From assembly GCA_025456385.1 (NCBI GenBank), contig JALOKS010000003.1:1-33227 (forward strand): a stretch of 33,227 nucleotides of DNA, given 5' to 3'. This DNA is from Thermoanaerobaculales bacterium (GTDB lineage: Bacteria; Acidobacteriota; Thermoanaerobaculia; Thermoanaerobaculales; Sulfomarinibacteraceae). How positions within the stretch are numbered: position 1 is the stretch's first letter; each line of letters opens with the position of its first letter. Made by a program: the position numbers and the translations under genes. Below are positions 8,399-13,623 of the stretch, piece after piece. The notes under the pieces were generated by a model, which saw nothing but the letters and a program-made list of their open reading frames with translations, ran no database searches and had not been told where the DNA came from.

Positions 8399-9106
8399 TC
8401 AGCCGCTCCCGGCCTCGCGCGCCTGGATGATCAGGACCCACCCCGACGCCGCCTTCTCCGAGCCGCCGGCGCCGATGTAGACCTTCTGGTTCGGCGACAG
8501 GAGCACGGTCGTGCGCAGGACCTGCTCGCTGCGCTGCTCGCCGCCGGGCGCCACCGACAGCCGGTGCAGGCTCAGACCCCGCAGGTGGATGCGGTCGCCG
8601 GGATCCGGGGCGCCCCACGGCGAGTCGGCGGAGTGGGCGGGGAGCTGGGCGAGGAACTCGACCTTGAAGCCGCCGCCGAGCTCGGCGGCCGCCGAGCTGC
8701 CGAGCTCCCCTTCGAGGACCGCGCTGCCGAGCCGGCGGTAGGAGGGGAAGCGGAACATCGTCTTCAGCCGCTCGTCGGCCTCGACCTCGTCGACCGTTCC
8801 GTACGGCTGCACCGGTCCGCCCTCGAGGAGCTCGACCTCGATGCGGTAGTGGCTGGGCACGCGGTCGATCTCCGCGATCCGCTTCGCCACCCGCTCGACG
8901 ACCTCCGGCAGGTCCTGGACGGTCATCCGCGACTGCTTCGGGTGCAGGGTCAGGGCCCCGCCCTCGGAGAGCAGCGGCTGCACCGCGGCCGAGGCCTCGG
9001 CCACGGAGACGTGGCGCAGGGTGAACACTCTCGACACCGTGTCCGCCGCGGCCGCCGCGGCGGCGAGGGCGAGCACGAGCAGGACTGAAAAGCCCGCGCG
9101 GCGCAT
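8399..9106 (-). CDS. Exported protein with a secretin N-domain
   Basis: A 235-residue protein with a cleavable signal peptide (MRRAGFSVLLVLALAAAAAAA) and a first domain resembling the small N0/N1 ring domains of secretins: VFTLRHVSVAEASAAVQPLL, then a region like the 'D-x-P-x-V-x-x-V-x-x-x-I-x-x-I-D' end of secretin-N modules. The C-terminal half is beta-rich and unrecognised. There is no secretin beta-barrel, so it is not a second channel. It may be a periplasmic accessory that docks on the GspD N-domains; this is inference from domain and position. It lies 4 nt after the anti-sigma stop and abuts gspF. Confidence 0.7.
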   Translation of the reverse strand: MRRAGFSVLLVLALAAAAAAADTVSRVFTLRHVSVAEASAAVQPLLSEGGALTLHPKQSRMTVQDLPEVVERVAKRIAEIDRVPSHYRIEVELLEGGPVQPYGTVDEVEADERLKTMFRFPSYRRLGSAVLEGELGSSAAAELGGGFKVEFLAQLPAHSADSPWGAPDPGDRIHLRGLSLHRLSVAPGGEQRSEQVLRTTVLLSPNQKVYIGAGGSEKAASGWVLIIQAREAGSG

Positions 9107-9110
9107 CGGC

Positions 9111-9620
9111 CTAGAGCTCCAGCGCCGGGTTGACGATGAAGTACACGGCGGTGTCCTGGTCGCCGCCGGCGGCGAGCTGGTAGACGCGGACGCCCTCCCC
9201 GGCCATCTCGACCTCGACCGACGGCGGAGCCGCCTCCGGACCCTCGAGGGCGGCCTGACTCACGGCAGGAGGCGGCGCCACGGCGCCGTCGGGCGCAAGC
9301 CGCCACAGGAGGGCGGCGCTGAGCGCGAGGACCGCCGCTGCCGCTGCCGCCATGATCGGCCGCCGCGGTCCGGAGAGCCGGCGGGCGAGGCGCTGCTGGC
9401 GGATCTGCGAGGTCACCGCCGCGGCGCAGGCCTCGATCCGGCCCGGGTCGACCCGCGGCGCGTCGGCGAGCGCGAACAGCAGGCTGGGCTCCGCAACCAG
9501 CGCCCAGCTCCGGCAGCCGGCGCAGTCGCGGAGGTGGCCGCGGAAGATCGCCCGCCGATCCGCGTCGAGCGTGTCGTCGAGGTAGGCGCCGAGCATGTCC
9601 CGATACAGCGTGCAGTCCAT
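9111..9620 (-). CDS. Zinc-finger (zf-HC2) anti-sigma factor, membrane-anchored
   Basis: A 169-residue protein. The N-terminus has the anti-sigma zinc-binding motif H-x3-C-x2-C (GHLRDCAGC, about residues 28-36) in an alpha-helical domain that normally binds and inhibits the cognate sigma factor. A single membrane helix follows (about 88-110, IMAAAAAAVLALSAALLW), then a ~55-residue extracytoplasmic tail. The gene begins one base after the sigma gene stop (TGA-G-ATG), which is the standard cognate arrangement. What stimulus releases the sigma factor cannot be read from the sequence. Confidence 0.88.
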   Translation of the reverse strand: MDCTLYRDMLGAYLDDTLDADRRAIFRGHLRDCAGCRSWALVAEPSLLFALADAPRVDPGRIEACAAAVTSQIRQQRLARRLSGPRRPIMAAAAAAVLALSAALLWRLAPDGAVAPPPAVSQAALEGPEAAPPSVEVEMAGEGVRVYQLAAGGDQDTAVYFIVNPALEL

Positions 9621-9621
9621 C

Positions 9622-10257
9622 TCATCCCCTCTCTGAAGCGGGCAGGTACTCCGGAAACCTCTCTTTGATCGCGACCTGCAGAGCCTTGCGGGCCTGGAAG
9701 ACGTGGTTGCGAACCGTGGTCGCGGTGCAGCCCAGAATCTCGGCCACCTCGGAGGTGTCCAGTCCCTGCATCTCCCGCAGCACGAAGGCGCTGCGCTGCT
9801 GCGGCGTCAGCACACCCACCAGCCGCCGGAGCACCGCTTCCGTCTCGCGCGAGTCGAAGCGGCTGCCGGCACTCTCTCCCTCGCCCACCAGCCGCAGGTG
9901 GTGCTCGGCGCCCGCCTTGTGCGCGCGCTCGCGGCTCGAGCGCGAGCGCAGCAAGTCGATGGCCAGGTTGGTGCCGATGCGGTACAGCCAGGTCGTAAAG
10001 CTGAAGCGGGGGTCGTAACGATCGAGCCGCTGCCAGGCGCGAAGGAAGGCCATCTGCACGACATCCCAGGCCTCTGTGTCATCACCCAGGATTCGGGCCA
10101 CGGCACGGTGGAGCCCCGGCGAGTGCCTCCGAACGAGCTGCGCGAAGGCCTCTTCGTCGCCGGCGCGCGCCGCCTGCACCCAGCCCGGCTCATCCATGGC
10201 CGGCCCGGCTCGGCGCACGCTGTCCGCGGCGACAATCCACAGGTTCTCCCTCACCAT
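9622..10257 (-). CDS. ECF-type RNA polymerase sigma factor
   Basis: A sigma-70 family protein of 211 residues from the ATG at 10257, which has GGGGA about 4 nt upstream. A later ATG at 10197 lacks a ribosome-binding site, and the ORF-track start at 10326 is inside a palindrome. Region 2 is clear (LVRRHSPGLHRAV ... AFLRAWQRLDRYD, FTTWLYRIGTNLAIDLLR). Region 4 is a helix-turn-helix (LTPQQRSAFVLREMQGL ... VAEILGCTATTVRNHVFQARKAL). There is no region 1 or 3, so it is an extracytoplasmic-function type. It is the first gene of the secretion operon and probably controls that operon as well as itself, although I could not identify its own promoter. Confidence 0.93.
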   Translation of the reverse strand: MVRENLWIVAADSVRRAGPAMDEPGWVQAARAGDEEAFAQLVRRHSPGLHRAVARILGDDTEAWDVVQMAFLRAWQRLDRYDPRFSFTTWLYRIGTNLAIDLLRSRSSRERAHKAGAEHHLRLVGEGESAGSRFDSRETEAVLRRLVGVLTPQQRSAFVLREMQGLDTSEVAEILGCTATTVRNHVFQARKALQVAIKERFPEYLPASERG

Positions 10258-10325
10258 CGCTTCCCCGCTACGGTATACGGACCCCTGCGTGACACCGTTG
10301 GGGAACCTCATGGCAGATGCTACCA

Positions 10326-10353
10326 CCCCGGCGGGAGCAAGCTCCCGCCGGGG
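10326..10353. repeat. Perfect 13-bp palindrome (REP-like hairpin 1)
   Basis: CCCCGGCGGGAGC, AA, GCTCCCGCCGGGG: 13-bp arms with a 2-nt spacer. It lies in the 186-bp region between the sigma gene and the divergent selenoprotein gene, so it is not at the end of either gene and a simple terminator role is unlikely. The core GGGAGC-n-GCTCCC resembles the palindrome at 13510, which suggests a family of REP-like elements. Confidence 0.75.
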
Positions 10354-10401
10354 TCTTGTATCGGCCCCCGGGCCGGGCCGGGCCCGGGGGCCGATACAAG
10401 A
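10354..10401. repeat. 21-bp perfect inverted repeat (hairpin 2)
   Basis: The arm TCTTGTATCGGCCCCCGGGCC at 10354-10374 pairs perfectly with 10381-10401 around the 6-nt loop GGGCCG. It directly abuts hairpin 1. As RNA on either strand it would be extremely stable, and it ends about 32 nt before the selenoprotein ribosome-binding site. It could act as an attenuator, a transcript-boundary structure or a repeat insertion; the sequence does not decide. Confidence 0.8.
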
Positions 10402-10443
10402 GAATGGCGCAGATTACGGTATCCTTCCGCGGCGGAGGCGCGC

Positions 10444-10665
10444 ATGGATATTTCGATCGAGTACTGCGTGTCTTGAAACTACCTGCCTCGGGCCGCCGGG
10501 CTGGCGGCTGAGCTGGATCGGGAGTTCGGTGCGAGCACCCGTCTGATCAAGGGCAGGGACGGTGTCTTCGAGGTCACCGTCGACGGCGCCCTGCTGTTCT
10601 CGAAACGGGCCCTCGCCCGCTTTCCCGAGGACGGCGAGGTGGCGGCGGCGATCCGCGCCCGCTGA
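10444..10665 (+). CDS. SelW-like (Rdx family) selenoprotein, in-frame UGA = selenocysteine
   Basis: Not in the ORF track because it contains an in-frame TGA at 10474-10476. ATG at 10444 has GGAGG 5 nt upstream. The protein begins MDISIEYCVS, reads through TGA as Sec, continues NYLPRAAGLAAEL and ends at TGA 10663-10665: 73 residues. This is the Rdx/SelT-SelW-SelH fold: beta strand, C-x-x-U redox motif (CVSU, residues 8-11), helix, then the family segment GVFEVTVDG ... LLFSK ... RFPE. Codon use after the TGA stays G/C-ending with no further stops, as in a real gene. A SECIS-like hairpin follows the UGA. Rdx proteins are thioredoxin-like redox proteins, and the Cys/Sec pair is the presumed active site. 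The gene is divergent from the sigma operon and convergent (7 nt) with the HD nuclease gene. The selA/B/C/D genes are not in this window. Confidence 0.9.
10487..10512 (+). promoter_or_regulatory. Bacterial SECIS-like hairpin downstream of the UGA
   Basis: Within the coding sequence, GCCGCC (10492-10497) pairs with GGCGGC (10503-10508) around the pentaloop GGGCU. A small internal loop and the CUC/GAG pairs (10487-10489 with 10510-10512) extend the stem. The loop starts 21 nt after the UGA and begins with GG. Bacterial SECIS elements bind SelB and usually have a short stem with G in the first loop positions about 16-37 nt after the UGA. The fit is good, but it rests on inspection only. Confidence 0.75.
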
Positions 10666-10672
10666 GGAGAGC

Positions 10673-11671
10673 TCAGGCAGGGCCGTTGCCGCCGCCCGGC
10701 CGGCGGCGGTAGATGTGTCGCTCCAGGATCTTCGAGTAGGGCGTCCAGGCCTCGTCCTCGGAGCCGTCGGCGGCGATCGCCTCGAGCATGCCGGCGACCT
10801 TCGAGTCCAGGTTGTCCGCCATGTGCACCAGCAGCGCCTCCGGGGTCTTCGGCCGGCGCGGCGAGCCGTACTCGTACTCCCCGTGGTGCGAGAGCAGGAT
10901 GTGCAGGAGGTGGCGGCGGGTCTCCGCCGGGAAAGCCTGGAGCTCGGCGATCGTGCGGTCGACGAACAGGGCCTCCATGCTGAGGTGGCCGAGCAGGCGG
11001 CCGTCATCGGTGTACTCGATGGAGGGCCCGATCTCCAGCTCCCAGATCTTGCCGAGGTCGTGGAGGAGCGCCCCCGCCACCACGAGATCGGCGCTGAGGC
11101 CGTAGTGGCGGGCCAGCGTTCGGGCCACGCTCGCCATCGACACCGTGTGCTCGAGCAGGCCGGAGCGGAAGGCGTGGTGCATCGACCGTGCCGCGGGCGC
11201 CAGCCTGAAGCGTCGCTCGATGTCGGGGTCGGAGAAGATCCGGAACAGCAGTTGGCGGAGATCGGGGTCGGCGACCTCCTCGATGAGCGTGGTCAGCTGC
11301 TGCCAGAGCTGGGCCGGGTCGGCCGCGGAGGCACGCACGAAGATCTCCTCGTCGACCGCTTCACCGGAAACCCCGCACGCCGTCCGGACCACGAGCTGCA
11401 GCTGCTGGTTGTAGCGCTGCACCTGGCCCTTGACCGCGGCCACCGTGCCCGGCTGCAGGACCTCGCGCAGGCGGTCGACGTTCTGCCACACCAGCGCCGT
11501 CACCTCGCCGGTGCGGTCGCCGAGGACCGCAGCGAGGTAGGGGCCGCCGCCGCGGCGCTGGCGGAGGTCCGCCGAGCGCACCGCGAAGTGCTCGTCGACC
11601 TCGGCCCCGGCCTTCAGGTCCTTGACCCAGGTCCGCGGCCGCTCAGTTCCGTTCGCCTCGCTGCGGCTCAC
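10673..11671 (-). CDS. OB-fold plus HD-domain 3'-5' exoribonuclease, YhaM-like
   Basis: A 332-residue cytoplasmic protein. The N-terminal ~105 residues look like an OB-fold nucleic-acid-binding domain (VKDLKAGAEVDEHFAV ... LAAVLGDRTGEVTALVW). The rest is an HD phosphohydrolase domain with the H...HD...H...D metal ligands: HHAFRSGLLEHT, GALLHDLGK, HHGEYEYGSP and HMADNLDSK. This combination is diagnostic of the YhaM/CbfA family, which in Bacillus degrades RNA or DNA 3'-to-5'. Start GTG at 11671 overlaps the stop of the upstream foldase (GTGA). It is the last gene of the mfd-foldase run and converges on the selenoprotein gene. Confidence 0.85.
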   Translation of the reverse strand: MSRSEANGTERPRTWVKDLKAGAEVDEHFAVRSADLRQRRGGGPYLAAVLGDRTGEVTALVWQNVDRLREVLQPGTVAAVKGQVQRYNQQLQLVVRTACGVSGEAVDEEIFVRASAADPAQLWQQLTTLIEEVADPDLRQLLFRIFSDPDIERRFRLAPAARSMHHAFRSGLLEHTVSMASVARTLARHYGLSADLVVAGALLHDLGKIWELEIGPSIEYTDDGRLLGHLSMEALFVDRTIAELQAFPAETRRHLLHILLSHHGEYEYGSPRRPKTPEALLVHMADNLDSKVAGMLEAIAADGSEDEAWTPYSKILERHIYRRRPGGGNGPA

Positions 11672-12648
11672 TGCCCGCCTCCTGCGAGCATCTGGAGAAC
11701 CATCGGCACGCGCTCCTCGTGCACCTCGACCAGGTAGTCCTTCTTCAGCTTCTCCACCAGGCCCCGGGTCTGGCTCTCGTAGCTGTCGGCCGAGCGCTGC
11801 CGCCGCAGCTCCGGCCCAACCTCCTCGAAGGGGCGGTACCCGGCCGGGATCCGACGCACCAGGCGGACGATCTGGACGCCGTTGGGCACGGTCAACGGGT
11901 CGGTGATGCCGCCCTCGGCGAGAGGCTCGAGAGCGGCGCGCAGATCGGCGCGGCAGTCGTCGACCGGAATCGCACCGAGGTCCTGCAGCTCAGCGCCCGC
12001 GAGAATCGCCTCCGCCTTGAGATCGGCGCCGCCGCGCACCCTGTCGACGAGCCCCTGCGCCCGCTGCCGCAGCGCCGCTTCGGTTTCCTGATCGGGAGAC
12101 AGGAAAACCTGCTCGAGCTGGAGCATCGGCGGCACGCGGAACCTCTCTTTCTCGGCCTCGTACTGCCGGCGAAGCTCCTCCTCCGTGACCTCCACCGGCC
12201 GGACCTCACCCTGCACGGCCCGCTGCAGCGTCATCGTGCGCCGGTAGCGCTCGCGCAGCGTGTCGACGGTCAGCCCGGCGCTGGCCAGGGCCTGCTGCCA
12301 GGCGGCGTCGTCCTCGAGCTTGTTCTCCTTGCGGAGGCCCGCCAGTGCCTGCTCCACCATCTGGTCATCGATCACGATCTGCTTCTCGGTTGCCCGCTCC
12401 ATCAGCACGAGCTCGTTGACGACCTCCTGCAGCAGGGCCTCGACGAACTCGCGGACCTCGTCGCTCGAGGACGGCGGCGGCGAGATCTGCGAGATCTCGG
12501 AGCGCACGCGCTCGCTGAAGTCGGAGACCGTGACGATGCGCTCGTTGACGCGCACCATCATGCCCTCGAGGAGCACGCGATCTGCCGCGCCGAGGAGCAC
12601 CGGCAGCAGCAGGAGAGAGAAAGCGAACGCCGCTGGCCTTCTAGCCAT
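11668..12648 (-). CDS. SurA/PpiC-like periplasmic foldase
   Basis: A 326-residue exported protein from the ATG at 12648. The ORF-track extension to 13416 is a shadow of the upstream gene. It has a signal peptide (AAFAFSLLLLPVLLGAADR), a SurA-N-type helical chaperone domain (VRVNERIVTVSDF ... FVEALLQEVVNELVLMERATEKQI) and a parvulin-like region after about residue 170 (FRVPPMLQLEQVFL). The parvulin domain looks reduced: I do not see the usual GGxLG and GYH signatures, so isomerase activity is doubtful and it may be a pure chaperone. It overlaps the upstream lipoprotein gene by 8 nt. Such proteins assist outer-membrane protein folding. Confidence 0.85.
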   Translation of the reverse strand: MARRPAAFAFSLLLLPVLLGAADRVLLEGMMVRVNERIVTVSDFSERVRSEISQISPPPSSSDEVREFVEALLQEVVNELVLMERATEKQIVIDDQMVEQALAGLRKENKLEDDAAWQQALASAGLTVDTLRERYRRTMTLQRAVQGEVRPVEVTEEELRRQYEAEKERFRVPPMLQLEQVFLSPDQETEAALRQRAQGLVDRVRGGADLKAEAILAGAELQDLGAIPVDDCRADLRAALEPLAEGGITDPLTVPNGVQIVRLVRRIPAGYRPFEEVGPELRRQRSADSYESQTRGLVEKLKKDYLVEVHEERVPMVLQMLAGGGQ

Positions 12649-13492
12649 TCCTTCGACCCTCCAGGTAGCGCCCGTCGTAGGCAAACCACATCCGTCCCGG
12701 GTTGACGCGCACGCCGATCTCGGCGGCCAGCGTCCGCACGCACTCGCGGGCGTGCTCTCGGGCGATCCGCTGGGCGAGCTCGGCGCGGACCGTCGCTTCC
12801 ACCTCCGCCTGCACCGGAGGACCGGCCGGCACCAGCTCGAGCACCTGGAACAGGTGGTAGCCCGTCGGGCCTTGGATCGGCCGCGAGATCCCGCCGGGCG
12901 CGAGCGAGAAGACGACCTCCTCGATCTCCGGCGGCAGGCTGTCCTCGAAGACGGTGCCCAGCCCCCCACCTTCGGCGGCATTGGGTGCCCGGCTGATCTC
13001 GCGCGAGAGCGCCACGAAATCGGCGCCGGAGTCCAGGCGGCGCCGCGCCGCCTGCGCCTCCTCGAGCGTGCCGACGAGGATCTGCCGTACCTCGGCCCGC
13101 GCCGGGACGACCTCCTGCATGCGGGCGGCCGTGTCCCGCGCGACCCCGGCCGGATCGGGCGCAGGGGCATCGCCGCACAGGCGCTGCACCAGGCGCTGCA
13201 GCTGGGCGGGGCCGAGGGTGGCTTCGTCGACAGGGGTCGCGGGCTCGCGAAGCCGGGCGGCTTCGAGCAGGACCTTGCGGTCCAGGTACTGGTCCAGCAG
13301 TCGCGACGCGACCGCCGACCCGGCTCGCTGCCAGGGCTCGCCCGTCGCCTCGGCCACATGGCTCTGGAATGCTTCGAGAGCGAGCCGCTGCTCGCCGACC
13401 CTTGCCAGTGCATCATCCTCCCGGCCGCAGGCGAGAACTGCGCAGCCGGCGAGGGCGACGAACCATGCGCGTCGAGCCGGTCGGACCGCCAT
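12641..13492 (-). CDS. Lipoprotein parvulin-type peptidyl-prolyl isomerase
   Basis: A 283-residue protein with a lipoprotein-type signal (FVALAGCAVLACGRED; either Cys could be lipidated). It has a helical N-domain and one well-formed PpiC rotamase domain (about residues 130-230: VRQILVGTLEEAQAA, GADFVALSREIS, EGGGLGTV, GPTGYHLFQVLE). It probably catalyses proline isomerisation on exported proteins. The start has no Shine-Dalgarno but a TAGTCT box ends 6 nt upstream, so the transcript may be leaderless. It is coupled to the SurA-like gene; the pair probably works together in the periplasm. Confidence 0.88.
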   Translation of the reverse strand: MAVRPARRAWFVALAGCAVLACGREDDALARVGEQRLALEAFQSHVAEATGEPWQRAGSAVASRLLDQYLDRKVLLEAARLREPATPVDEATLGPAQLQRLVQRLCGDAPAPDPAGVARDTAARMQEVVPARAEVRQILVGTLEEAQAARRRLDSGADFVALSREISRAPNAAEGGGLGTVFEDSLPPEIEEVVFSLAPGGISRPIQGPTGYHLFQVLELVPAGPPVQAEVEATVRAELAQRIAREHARECVRTLAAEIGVRVNPGRMWFAYDGRYLEGRRNG

Positions 13493-13498
13493 CCGCGA

Positions 13499-13504
13499 AG
13501 ACTA
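13499..13504 (-). promoter_or_regulatory. Possible -10 box of the PpiC lipoprotein gene
   Basis: TAGTCT on the minus strand ends 6 nt before the ATG at 13492, and no ribosome-binding site is visible. Matches the TANNNT-near-start pattern seen at four or five other genes in the window. No clear -35. Confidence 0.4.
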
Positions 13505-13509
13505 ACACG

Positions 13510-13530
13510 GCCGGCAGCTTCGCTGCCGGC
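13510..13530. repeat. 9-bp palindrome GCCGGCAGC-TTC-GCTGCCGGC (REP-like or terminator)
   Basis: A perfect hairpin with a 3-nt loop in the 131-bp gap between the mfd stop (13624) and the downstream lipoprotein gene (start 13492). There is no T-run after it on the minus strand, so it is a weak candidate for an intrinsic terminator of mfd. Its shape resembles the palindrome at 10326. The rest of the gap holds no convincing gene. Confidence 0.6.
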
Positions 13531-13623
13531 AGGTGGAGGCTCGCGACCGAGAGACCGCCGTCGGGTGCGGTCGACACCCGGACCCCGTGGCCGAGCTCGC
13601 TCTGCGGACGGGAACCCACGGCC

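Noticed and set aside
10444-10665. Reading the 10444 ORF as a pseudogene broken by a nonsense mutation
   Set aside because: The TGA falls exactly at the second redox position of the CxxU/C motif, a SECIS-like hairpin follows, and the remaining frame is intact with normal codon use.
13413-13619. 68-codon minus-strand ORF between mfd and the lipoprotein gene
   Set aside because: It runs through the palindrome and out of frame into the lipoprotein gene. No ribosome-binding site or recognisable domain.
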